Below, piece after piece: positions 1 through 7,721 of a stretch of DNA of 13,866 nucleotides. Source of the stretch: Chitinophagaceae bacterium (GTDB taxonomy: Bacteria > Bacteroidota > Bacteroidia > Chitinophagales > Chitinophagaceae); the NCBI GenBank assembly GCA_008080615.1, contig VIKJ01000062.1, forward strand, positions 14,099 through 27,964. The letters are read 5' to 3'. Position numbers and translations under genes: made by a program. The notes below the pieces were generated by a model that was not told the origin of the DNA, did not search any database, and was given only the letters and a program-made list of their open reading frames with translations. Position 1 is the first letter of the stretch, and each line of letters begins with the position of its first letter.

Positions 1-51
1 TTCTGCTACAATTAACCTGCTTGAAGTACTTTTCAACTGTAAAACAATTGA

Positions 52-1670
52 ATGAAAAAAATCTGCTTAGTTCTGCTCTTTAGTGCATCCATATTTGCAA
101 ATGCACAAACCAATATTACATATCCCGAATCATTGATATTGGTTCCAGAAAAATCCAATTTCGAGAAAACATCTACGTATGCAGATGTTATGCAATTTTT
201 GAACAGTATTAAAACAATGAGCCCCAACATTTATGTTGGCAGCATTGGAAAGAGTACACTTGAAAAAGATATTCCCATGGTTGTATTGGCCAATCCAATG
301 GTTCAAACACCTGCAGCAGCAAAGGCTTCGGGCAAACCAGTGATTTATATTCAAGCCAATATTCATGCAGGAGAAATTGAAGGCTATTGGGTAATAAAAA
401 AGACTTACTCAACAACCAAATTATTGTATTTGTGCCCATTTATAATACAGATGGTAATGATAAAATGGCAAAGGGTTTAAGACCTAGCCAAGAGAATAGC
501 CCATTAGAAACGGGTATTCGCGAAAACGGGCAGGGATTGGATTTGAACAGAGATGGCATAAAAATGGAAGCCCCAGAAACCAGGGCAATGATTCAACAAA
601 TCATTACTGCCTGGGACCCTCAAATGACCGTTGACTTACATACTACCAATGGAACTTGGCATGGGTATTCTTTAACATGGGCACCAGGTTATTTATATGC
701 CGGACAAAGGGAAACCTATGATTATACTAACGCAACAATACTTCCTTACATTACACAAAAAGTAAAGGAAAAGAATGATTTGATGTTTGGCCCTTTTGGT
801 GATTTTAGTTTAAGAGAGGGCTGGCCTGTAAAAAACTTTTATACCTACAACCACCACCCTAGGTATATCATCAATCAAATTGGTTTGCGCAATAGAATGT
901 CTATTTTAAGTGAAACATTTGCACACGAACGATTTTACCAACGCATTCATACTTGCTATGTTTTTGTAAATGAAATTTTAGCATATTGTAATCAACATGC
1001 AGTAGAAATAATGCAAATTAACAAAGCAGCAGAAAATGCAGCCATTCAACAAGTACTTAACAATGCCGGCACTATAAAAAAAGGGGTTCGCTATAAAATG
1101 GTTCCAACAGCCCAACCAATTAATCATTTTAGAACCTACGATTATATCAAATACAGCAAGGCTGATGGAAGTACAGCCTTTTTAAAAACAGGCAAAATAG
1201 CACATTACGATAGCGTTAATTATTATGCCAGTTTTAAAGATACTGTTCAGGCAGTATTGCCCAGAGGATATATCATTCCTGCAGCATTTGCTTCCATTGC
1301 CGAACACCTTAAAATGCAAGGCGCAACAGTAACACAGTTAGATAAAAAACAAATGTATAGCGGAGAAAGTTTCTCCATTGAAAAATTCACCAAAGCCACC
1401 CGAAAATTCGAAGGCCATTTCATGGCTTCGGCAGAAGGTAATTTTGTTGCAAAAGATTTTGTTGCTGAAAAAGGAGACTTCTTGGTAGATTTAGCTCAAC
1501 CCCTAGCCAACCTCATTTTTTATACACTAGAACCTCAATCGGATGATGGTTTATTGAATTGGAATTTCTTTGATACTTATTTAGAAGCCAATGGAGTAAA
1601 TACTAAACCAGTAGATTTTCCGATTATGAAATATTTTAGCATAAAAACAACAAGCAAAAAGAAAAAATAG
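52..1670 (+). pseudogene. Secreted M14-family zinc carboxypeptidase, interrupted by a small out-of-frame deletion
   Basis: Two overlapping reading frames together form one M14 (carboxypeptidase A-like) metallopeptidase of about 540 residues. The first frame (52 to about 386) has a signal peptide (hydrophobic residues 5-17, likely cleavage after ANA-Q) and the first zinc motif HAGE (H105, E108). The second frame (from about 387 to 1670) continues with LGNKKDLLNN, the substrate-binding NRDG region, the third zinc ligand in DLHTTNG and the catalytic glutamate in ILSETFAHE. In family members I know, a segment of roughly 11 residues (of the type KEASLMLLRDI) sits between HAGEIEG and LLGNKK. It is missing here, and a loss of about 34 nt (1 modulo 3) would explain both the gap and the frame change. 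Substrate is unknown; it would act on peptides outside the inner membrane. The gene ends 25 bp before surE and may be co-transcribed with it. Either a decayed gene or an assembly deletion. Confidence 0.85.
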
Positions 1671-1695
1671 ATACCACGATTGGTATATTGCAGCT

Positions 1696-2493
1696 ATGTC
1701 TAAGTTAACCACCAAAAAGAAAGAAGAACCCATTATCTTAATTACCAATGATGATGGCATTTCAGCGCCGGGAATCAAAGCCCTTGCAGAAGCAGTAAAA
1801 GGATTGGGTAAGATTGTTGTAGTAGCTCCAGATAAGCCACAAAGCGGAATGGGCCATGCAATAACTATTGGAGAACCGTTGCGTTTACATAAAACAGCCC
1901 CCATTACCGAAGGTGTAGAAGCCTGGAGTTGCAGTGGAACACCTGTAGATTGCGTGAAATTATCAGTAGATAAAGTATTGCATCGCAAGCCAGATATTTG
2001 TTTAAGCGGCATCAATCATGGAGCCAATAATTCAATTAACGTAATTTATTCGGGTACTATGTCCGCAGCCCTTGAAGCGGCTATTGAAAATATCCCCAGT
2101 ATAGGATTCAGCTTACTCGATTATAGTATTGAGGCCGACTTTACTGCAGCAAAAAAATATGTACGAATAATTGTAGAGCAAGTATTAAAAGCAAAGAAGC
2201 TAGATAAACATATTTGTTTGAATGTAAATATTCCTAAGGGTTCGGAGAAGTTGATCAAAGGAATTAAAATATGTCATCAGGCTTATGCTAAATACGAAGA
2301 AAAGTTTGATGAGCGCAATGATCCACATGGCAGAAAATACTATTGGCTAACTGGTGAGTTTGTAAACTTTGATAAGAGCAAAGAGAGTGATGTATGGGCT
2401 TTGAAAAATAATTTTGTAAGCGTTGTTCCTGTACAGTTTGATTTAACCAACTACGAGCTGAAGAAAAAGCTAGAAAAAACCTGGAAATTCTAA
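1696..2493 (+). CDS. surE: 5'/3'-nucleotidase SurE
   Basis: SurE is a metal-dependent phosphatase that dephosphorylates nucleoside 5'- and 3'-monophosphates in the cytoplasm. The 265-residue product has the family signature from start to end: the metal-binding ITNDDG near residue 17, the PDKPQSGMGHAIT loop, the CSGTPVDCV segment, the SGINHGANN motif and YSGTMSAALEA, then the C-terminal DPHGRKYYWLTGEF and VVPVQFDLT blocks. Length is normal for SurE apart from a short lysine-rich N-terminal extension (MSKLTTKKKEE). The ATG at 1696 follows the M14 gene by 25 bp. The stop codon overlaps the next start as TAATG, indicating translational coupling with the small membrane protein downstream. No frame damage is visible. 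Function is assigned by family; cellular role in this organism is inference. Confidence 0.97.
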   Translation: MSKLTTKKKEEPIILITNDDGISAPGIKALAEAVKGLGKIVVVAPDKPQSGMGHAITIGEPLRLHKTAPITEGVEAWSCSGTPVDCVKLSVDKVLHRKPDICLSGINHGANNSINVIYSGTMSAALEAAIENIPSIGFSLLDYSIEADFTAAKKYVRIIVEQVLKAKKLDKHICLNVNIPKGSEKLIKGIKICHQAYAKYEEKFDERNDPHGRKYYWLTGEFVNFDKSKESDVWALKNNFVSVVPVQFDLTNYELKKKLEKTWKF

Positions 2494-2786
2494 TGCTAAA
2501 AAAAGATGATATAAAACTGGGTTTAGTACTGGGTATACTGGCACCCTTTATAGGATTATTTGGTTATTATTTTTGGAAATTTCGCTTGTTTACCCTGAAT
2601 GAATTTTTTCAGGTATTGAATATGCAAAAATCTTTATTGAGTGGTATAATGAGTATAGCATTGATTGCCAATGCTATACTTTTTACACTTTACATAAATG
2701 AACATAAAGACAAAACCGCAAAGGGTATTTTCATCATCACCTGCATCTATGCATTTGTTACCCTAGGATTTAAATGGTTTGCATAA
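2493..2786 (+). CDS. Small three-helix membrane protein of unknown function
   Basis: A 97-residue protein with three predicted transmembrane segments (about residues 9-28, 47-68 and 76-95), a short charged N-terminus (MLKKDDIK) and a polar loop rich in lysine around residues 69-76. I do not recognise a named family. Its ATG overlaps the surE stop codon by one base (TAATG), so it is probably translated together with surE. It converges on the M56 gene with only three bases between the two stop codons. The middle of the gene holds a perfect 12-bp inverted repeat followed by five T residues (see the separate entry), which coincides with transmembrane segment 2. The coupling to surE supports it being a real gene; the function is unknown. 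Confidence 0.8.
   Translation: MLKKDDIKLGLVLGILAPFIGLFGYYFWKFRLFTLNEFFQVLNMQKSLLSGIMSIALIANAILFTLYINEHKDKTAKGIFIITCIYAFVTLGFKWFA
2652..2684 (+). terminator. Terminator-like hairpin inside the surE-linked membrane protein gene
   Basis: A perfect 12-bp inverted repeat (AGTATAGCATTG at 2652-2663, its complement at 2669-2680) encloses a five-base loop, and the run TTTTT follows at 2680-2684. This has the shape of an intrinsic terminator on the + strand, but the stem has only 4 GC pairs of 12 and it lies inside an open reading frame, about 100 bp before its stop. It could be an attenuator-like structure for the surE transcript, or a by-product of the codons for the repetitive SIALIANAI segment of transmembrane helix 2. 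The repeat is seen directly; a termination role is inference. Confidence 0.35.
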
Positions 2787-2789
2787 GTT

Positions 2790-5700
2790 TTACTCCTCAG
2801 TTACAGAAAAAGTAATAGTCTGTTTAACAAATGATGTAACTGCCTTTCCGTTTTGTTTAGCAGGAATCCATTTAGGCCCTTTTACAAATAATTTTACTGA
2901 TTCTACATCTGTTCCGTAACCAGGATCATTTTCAGCTTTAATATTACTTATAGTTCCGTCACTAGATACAATAAAAGAAACAATAACCTTGTATTTTCCT
3001 GGAGGAGCTCCTTTTGAAACAGGTAAATCTTTATTCAAATTTCTATCCAAATACTTTTGCCAAGCATCTTTTCCTTCTGGGAATGATGCAGGAACTTCAG
3101 TTTTGGTAAACACTTTATCATAGCGCTCTTCTTTTACTAGTTCAGGACGTCCTGGAGGAGGAGGTGGTGGTGGAGCAGGCAATGACAACTTCCCATATTT
3201 ATTCATTGCTTTTTCTACACTAGAAGCGTTGCTCAAATCATATGTTTCTATACTTCCATCTTTAAATTCTAGATTCATACGCAATGGATTATGATTCCAA
3301 GAAACCATTTTTATTGTTGGATTCCTATTCAAAAATGCTTTAATTCCTGATGGGTCGGTATTATTATTCGAATTGACTTCAATTGATTTGTTTGCATTTA
3401 TATCAGGGTTTTGCTGTTTGGACTTCGATTTGATTAAAGCAACTTTATCTCCTGGCTTTTCAGCATATTTCTCATATTCAATGCCTTGATCTATTATATT
3501 CATAGAACCAATGACTTTAGGATCAATATCTTGAGGTTTTACTTTTTTACCATCCATTACATATATGAATCCATTTATATCATTAAAAATTTTATTAAAT
3601 TTCTTAGCATGGCTTAATGAATCATTCTTCAACTTTAATTGCTCATCCATCAAATCTAATCTTCGCAAATCGTTTTCAATATATAAAGAAGAAGCATTTC
3701 GAATTTCTTTTTTTGTTTGTAAAATTAAAACATCATGCTTCATCACTTTATCAATTGGAAAATCGCCAAAACCAACGCTCATAATATCTCGAATGTCTAA
3801 TTTTGAGGCTACTTCTTTACTCACGATAATTCCATCCAAAACTATTGCATTAGCATTGTTTACCGTTTTAAGATATGTCTCATTATCTTCTAAATTAAAA
3901 TCAATTTTTTTTCCTTGTGCCAATTTTATTTCACTTAGAGAATGCCCTATAACAATATTCTTTTTAGTAGTAATAGCAATTACTCCATTTCTGCCCTTTT
4001 CACCAAAAATCTCTACTGCTTTCTCATTCTTTAAAACTTGAATATGATCTATAATATTTGGATTGATAGATTTTAGTGATATAGAATCTTCAATAACACC
4101 ATTAATTAAAATCAATGGTTGATATGTAGGATCTTTATAAGTTAAAGTACCTCTATAGGTATCTATGAAAGCATATTTCGGATTATCCTTTGGTATTAGA
4201 AAGGTAGGGCTACCAATGATTTTAACCTCTTTTCCATTAGGAATAACATAAACAGAATCTGAATTCAAAATAGTAGTATCAATAGTTACTCCTTTCTCTT
4301 TGCTAGAAAAATAATATTGTATTCCATTTAAAATTGAAGCAGCTAATTTTTGTTGGTAAGCTTCATTTTTCAATTGATTCAAATCAGAAGTATTGGATAT
4401 AAAGCCTGTTTCTAATAAAATGGCTGGGCTCTTTACATTTTGCAAAACATAGATACCTTCTTTTCTAGATTTTAACCCATTCATTGGAATATCCAAACCT
4501 GTTAAATTATTGGCCAATTGATTTGCTAATAAGTAGCTCTCAGCATAATTAGCGTTTTTCAACTTGTCTGCAATATAAATTTCCATGCCATTTTTTGTAG
4601 CTGCAAGATTTTTATCTGCCGTATTACAATGTAATGAAATGAATAAATCTGGCGCTTGTTGATTGGCATAATTTGCTATTTCATAAACAGTTTGAGTAAG
4701 ATCTGTTTCTCTAGTTAAAATGATTTTTATTTGATTATTTTGATTAACATATTGAATTGCTTTTGCTAATTCCAATGTTAAGGTTTTTTCCATTGTTTTG
4801 CCATCAAATGCTGATGCGCCAGCATCAGATCCACCATGACCTGCATTGATTACCACAGTATACTGTTTGTTCAACAAAATATTTTTTGGGGAAAATGCTG
4901 GTTTTGTTTTTGCGGCAATTTGGTCTACTATATTATCTACAATTGTTCCAACAGAAATATTTTCCGCATTTCTTAACTCTTTTGTTCTAAAGGCAAACAG
5001 CACTACAACAATGGCCAATAAAGGCAATACAACTAATCTTCGCATATAGCTATATTTTGGGTTGGAATTTTTTGTAATCATTTGAAGTCTTCTTTTGATG
5101 GGTGAGAAGAAAAAAGGATTAGTAAGTAAATATTGTTGCTGAGGATAAGCAGCAGCTAGTAACATTTGTGCAAGTGAAGTAGTGTCTCCATTGGCAACTG
5201 CTTTTTTATCTGCTATAAATTCATGTATCATTTCCATTTCTTTTTTAATCAGCCAAAAAAATGGATTGAACCAACCAGCAATCAATACCAACTGTATAAA
5301 CATTTTATCAATACTGTGTTTTTGCTGCACATGGGTAAGTTCATGTTGCATCATCTGTTTACCGGCATCACTTGTTAAATCGATTGATTCATGCCAAAAG
5401 ATATATCGGAAGAAAGAAAATGGAGCTCCTTGAGCCTTGGTTAAAATTAGGAATACCTCTCCTACTGTTTTACATGAATGGGTTTTTAACAAGCGGTAAA
5501 TTTGTACTAAGCTTTTTATCAGGCCTACCAATAATACAATTCCCACCAATACATAAATCATCATTAAAATACCTTGCCAGCTATATTGAAGCCATCCTTT
5601 ATTTAAATTGGATTCTATTTCAGAATTATTATCGGCTATTATCGAAAAAAATTGAATTAGTTGGGCATCAGTTACAACTGGCTTATTCCATTGTATTTTA

Positions 5701-5855
5701 ATCAATGGAACAACCCAAGAAAACAACGCAATTGCCAGCAAATAAAATCGATTATACTGGTGAAACCGATTGTTTCGTAAAACCAACCAATAATATCCAA
5801 CCATAATTCCACTGCAAAGTATTACCTGCAAAAAATAGTAGAGTGTGGGTGTCAT
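2790..5855 (-). CDS. BlaR1-like M56 membrane protease fused to an N-acetylmuramoyl-L-alanine amidase, plug-like repeats and a TonB C-terminal domain
   Basis: A 1021-residue inner-membrane protein, a BlaR1-type sensor by architecture and context. Residues 1-290 form the M56 domain: membrane segments near 4-24, 36-54, 94-118, 185-202 and 273-290, the zinc motif HELTH (171-175) and the downstream HEFIAD (211-216). Residues about 332-517 form an Amidase_3 domain with the full zinc/catalytic set: GHGGSDAG (H340), E356, SLHCN (H409) and ETGFISN (E482). This domain should lie in the periplasm, where BlaR1 has its penicillin-binding sensor domain. Three segments resembling TonB-receptor plug or carboxypeptidase-regulatory loops follow (about 578-632, 668-716, 762-810; the first is clearest, with LINGVIED and GRNGVIAITTKK). 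A run of eight prolines (about 895-902) leads to a TonB C-terminal domain (about 950-1021). The start lies 4 bp after the blaI stop, so the two form an operon. Inferred role: sense cell-wall damage, bind or cleave peptidoglycan, and cleave BlaI. No beta-lactamase gene is nearby. Confidence 0.9.
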   Translation of the reverse strand: MTPTLYYFLQVILCSGIMVGYYWLVLRNNRFHQYNRFYLLAIALFSWVVPLIKIQWNKPVVTDAQLIQFFSIIADNNSEIESNLNKGWLQYSWQGILMMIYVLVGIVLLVGLIKSLVQIYRLLKTHSCKTVGEVFLILTKAQGAPFSFFRYIFWHESIDLTSDAGKQMMQHELTHVQQKHSIDKMFIQLVLIAGWFNPFFWLIKKEMEMIHEFIADKKAVANGDTTSLAQMLLAAAYPQQQYLLTNPFFFSPIKRRLQMITKNSNPKYSYMRRLVVLPLLAIVVVLFAFRTKELRNAENISVGTIVDNIVDQIAAKTKPAFSPKNILLNKQYTVVINAGHGGSDAGASAFDGKTMEKTLTLELAKAIQYVNQNNQIKIILTRETDLTQTVYEIANYANQQAPDLFISLHCNTADKNLAATKNGMEIYIADKLKNANYAESYLLANQLANNLTGLDIPMNGLKSRKEGIYVLQNVKSPAILLETGFISNTSDLNQLKNEAYQQKLAASILNGIQYYFSSKEKGVTIDTTILNSDSVYVIPNGKEVKIIGSPTFLIPKDNPKYAFIDTYRGTLTYKDPTYQPLILINGVIEDSISLKSINPNIIDHIQVLKNEKAVEIFGEKGRNGVIAITTKKNIVIGHSLSEIKLAQGKKIDFNLEDNETYLKTVNNANAIVLDGIIVSKEVASKLDIRDIMSVGFGDFPIDKVMKHDVLILQTKKEIRNASSLYIENDLRRLDLMDEQLKLKNDSLSHAKKFNKIFNDINGFIYVMDGKKVKPQDIDPKVIGSMNIIDQGIEYEKYAEKPGDKVALIKSKSKQQNPDINANKSIEVNSNNNTDPSGIKAFLNRNPTIKMVSWNHNPLRMNLEFKDGSIETYDLSNASSVEKAMNKYGKLSLPAPPPPPPPGRPELVKEERYDKVFTKTEVPASFPEGKDAWQKYLDRNLNKDLPVSKGAPPGKYKVIVSFIVSSDGTISNIKAENDPGYGTDVESVKLFVKGPKWIPAKQNGKAVTSFVKQTITFSVTEE

Positions 5856-5859
5856 AGAA

Positions 5860-6222
5860 TTATTTTTTTTGATTTTTAATCTCGCGTAAAAGCAGCTCCA
5901 ATTCTTTTACGCTAATATCTTTTTGCTTTACCATAAAGGAAACAGCCTCCGAAAAAGAGCCTTCAAAATATCCATCAACCAAACTTCTGATTGATTTTGA
6001 AGAATATTTTTCTTTTGATACTAATGGAAAATATTGATGCACTCGTCCCATTTGTTTAACACCTACAAACCCTTTATCAACTAAGATTTTTACAATAGTT
6101 GCAACCGTATTATTATGGGGCTTGGGTTCGGGCTGGGCTTCTAAAATATCTTTTAAAAATGCGGTACCTAAATTCCAGATACTCTGCATGATTTGCTCTT
6201 CGGCTTTGGTAAGTGGCTTCAT
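5860..6222 (-). CDS. blaI: BlaI/MecI/CopY-family transcriptional repressor
   Basis: A 120-residue winged-helix repressor. The N-terminus LTKAEEQIMQSIWNLG and the recognition/wing segment NTVATIVKILVDKGFVGV followed by GRVHQYFPLVSKEKY are typical of BlaI/MecI proteins. The C-terminal half (SKSIRSLVDGYFEG onward) is the helical dimerisation region, in which M56 partners cleave known BlaI proteins. The length is normal. It is the first gene of an operon with the M56 fusion, 4 bp downstream. Two AACTA-N6-TAGTT dyads overlap its promoter region, which strongly suggests autorepression of the operon. Family assignment is firm; the signal (beta-lactam, wall damage or something else) cannot be read from the sequence. 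Confidence 0.95.
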   Translation of the reverse strand: MKPLTKAEEQIMQSIWNLGTAFLKDILEAQPEPKPHNNTVATIVKILVDKGFVGVKQMGRVHQYFPLVSKEKYSSKSIRSLVDGYFEGSFSEAVSFMVKQKDISVKELELLLREIKNQKK

Positions 6223-6240
6223 ATTATTTCAATTACAGGA

Positions 6241-6271
6241 TAAACCTATAACTAATTTTTTAGTTTTCAAA
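6241..6271 (-). promoter_or_regulatory. Bacteroidota-type promoter of the blaI-M56 operon
   Basis: Reading the minus strand, TTTG (plus coordinates 6268-6271) is followed after exactly 19 bases by TAGGTTTA (6241-6248), seven of eight matches to the Bacteroidota -7 consensus TAnnTTTG. The -7 element ends 18 bp upstream of the blaI start. Spacing and sequence agree with the known -33/-7 arrangement of this phylum. The operator dyads overlap the -33 element and spacer. Confidence 0.6.
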
Positions 6272-6285
6272 CTATTTTTTTAGTT
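6250..6285. promoter_or_regulatory. Two tandem BlaI operator-like dyads
   Basis: Two near-identical 16-bp inverted repeats, AACTA-N6-TAGTT, lie at 6250-6265 and 6270-6285. They differ at a single base and start 20 bp apart, about two helical turns, so bound dimers would sit on one face of the DNA. The bases between them create a further overlapping dyad (TAGTTT-TC-AAACTA at 6261-6274). They cover the spacer and -33 element of the blaI promoter, the position expected for an autorepressor site. They also lie about 56 bp upstream of a weak -7-like element for divergent lpxB. The sequence differs from the classic TACA/TGTA half-sites of staphylococcal BlaI/MecI, so the assignment to BlaI rests on position and symmetry. 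Confidence 0.65.
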
Positions 6286-6340
6286 TTTAAGAAAAATTTT
6301 AGAAAATCACCCCTTAGTATAGGCAATCAACGAACATTCG

Positions 6341-6347
6341 TAATTTG
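6341..6347 (+). promoter_or_regulatory. Possible relaxed -7 element of lpxB
   Basis: TAATTTG followed by CAG lies 15 bp before the lpxB start. It is one base shorter than the TAnnTTTG consensus, and no clear TTG -33 element is found at the usual distance. A similar TATTTTGCAG lies upstream of metX. Weak on its own. Confidence 0.25.
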
Positions 6348-6362
6348 CAGCAGCTATAAACC

Positions 6363-7449
6363 ATGAAATACTACATTATTGCAGGAGAAGCCAGCGGAGA
6401 TTTACACGGTAGTAACCTGATTAAGCAACTTCAAGTACAAGATACTACTGCCAACATACGCTGCTGGGGAGGTGATCTTATGCAATCTACAGGTGCTACC
6501 CTAGTGAAACACTATCGTGATTTAGCTTTTATGGGCTTTTCTGAAGTAATTAGAAATCTTCCTACCATATTGGGCAATTTAAAATGGTGCAAGCAGGATA
6601 TTGCTGATTTTAAACCTGATGCAATCATTTTGATTGACTACCCTGGCTTTAATTTACGAATTGCCGAATGGGCAAAGGCCAATGGATTAAAAGTGATCTA
6701 TTATATATCCCCTCAGGTTTGGGCATGGAAGGCCAATAGAGTAAAGAAAATGCGAACCTGCATCGACTTAATGCTTTGCATTTTACCCTTCGAAAAAGAC
6801 TATTATAAAACAAACTGGAATTGGGAAGTAGAGTATGTAGGTCATCCTTTGATTGAAGTGATTGATGTTTATACAAAAGCGAATACTCAGCAATTAGAAT
6901 CTCAAAAGAAACCAATCATCGCCCTTTTACCTGGTAGTAGAAAGCAAGAAATTGCTAAGAAACTACCCATCATGTTAAGCGTTGCTTCACATTTTAAGGA
7001 TTATTCTTTTGTTGTTGCCAAAGCTCCGGGGCAGGATGATTCTTTTTACACGCCATTCTTAGAAGGCTATGATAATGTGAATGTGGTTAAGAATGGTACT
7101 TATGACCTTTTACTTAATGCCAAAGCTGCATTGGTGACCAGCGGAACAGCTACACTAGAAACAGCATTGTTTGGTGTACCCGAAGTGGTTTGTTACAAAG
7201 GAAGTAATATTAGTCAAGTATATATCGTTGGTGAACCTTATCATGGATAAATTAGTAGTAAAAGAATTGATTCAAGAAGAACTCAATACCGCTAATTTAG
7301 TTGCTGCATTAAATGATCTTTTGAGCAATGAAACCAAACAATTGCAGCTACAAAATGATTACACTCAATTAAAAGCAGTTTTAACTGCAGGGGGGCACGC
7401 TTCTTCGCAAGCAGCATCAAAAATCATTGCTTTTTTACAACCAGTATAA
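6363..7449 (+). pseudogene. lpxB: Lipid-A-disaccharide synthase LpxB, interrupted by a small out-of-frame deletion
   Basis: LpxB is a GT19 glycosyltransferase that condenses UDP-2,3-diacylglucosamine with lipid X to form the lipid A disaccharide at the inner membrane. The first frame (6363 to about 7212) carries the N-terminal AGEASGDLHG motif, the IDYPGFNLR and SPQVWAWK segments, VGHPLIE, the LLPGSRKQEI motif and the C-terminal SGTATLETALFGVPEVVCYKGS. The second frame (about 7213 to 7449) resumes with VKYISLVNLIMDK and VKELIQEEL and ends normally. In relatives the linking segment is of the type SYQIAKRLIK; it is missing here. A loss of 23-32 nt (2 modulo 3) accounts for both the gap and the frame shift, and 23 nt would fit a deletion between two copies of ATTAGT. 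Because the missing residues are absent from both frames, ribosomal frameshifting cannot restore the protein. LpxB is normally needed for lipopolysaccharide, so an assembly error is a serious possibility. Confidence 0.9.
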
Positions 7450-7451
7450 TG

Positions 7452-7628
7452 CTATTTAAAGAGGGGTAAAATCACTTGTTTAAAAATAATGATCATCACT
7501 GCTATCAAAAAGATGATCAATGAAATTCTATTCATCCCGTGCATGTACTTCATCCACTTGGTACGTTCTTCGTTAGGGTCTCTTTTCTTAATGTAGAGGT
7601 ACTCCCCTATTTGCTTCCAAATTCCCAT
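7452..7628 (-). CDS. Small single-helix membrane protein, resembles DUF6728
   Basis: From the ATG at 7628 the product is 58 residues: MGIWKQIGEYLYIKKRDP at the N-terminus, a basic middle (ERTKWMKYMHGMNRIS) and one hydrophobic segment (about residues 37-54) near the C-terminus. An upstream TTG in frame would add nine residues, but the MGIWKQIGEYL start looks like the conserved beginning of small Bacteroidota membrane proteins that I recall as DUF6728; that family name is tentative. It converges on lpxB with two bases between the stop codons. No function is known. Confidence 0.65.
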   Translation of the reverse strand: MGIWKQIGEYLYIKKRDPNEERTKWMKYMHGMNRISLIIFLIAVMIIIFKQVILPLFK

Positions 7629-7666
7629 AATTACTGGTTTTATCAAATATAACAAGCTTCATTCAA

Positions 7667-7699
7667 TTTGGTTGGCTAAACATAAAGACCTTAGATTTG
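7667..7699 (+). promoter_or_regulatory. Promoter of the penicillin-acylase-family gene
   Basis: TTTG at 7667-7670 is followed after 21 bases by TAGATTTG at 7692-7699, a perfect match to the Bacteroidota -7 consensus TAnnTTTG. The -7 element ends 22 bp upstream of the start codon at 7722. The site lies in the divergent gap between the small membrane protein gene and this gene. Confidence 0.65.
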
Positions 7700-7721
7700 T
7701 TAATCTAATAAATGCCTTTTT

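Noticed and set aside
1581..2015. A 144-codon minus-strand open frame opposite the M14 end and surE
   Set aside because: It overlaps clear surE coding sequence with conserved motifs and shows no family signature.
3148..3180. GGA/GGT-rich run as a phase-variable repeat
   Set aside because: It encodes the proline run of the sensor with mixed codons; the repeat is short and imperfect, so slippage is not specifically suggested.
3565..4041. A 158-codon plus-strand open frame opposite the M56 fusion gene
   Set aside because: It lies wholly inside the well-supported minus-strand gene, has no recognisable domain and the phenylalanine/serine/isoleucine-rich composition of an antisense shadow frame.
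7195..7235. Programmed ribosomal frameshifting in lpxB
   Set aside because: Conserved residues are missing altogether, so a change of frame could not restore the protein, and there is no slippery heptamer at the junction.
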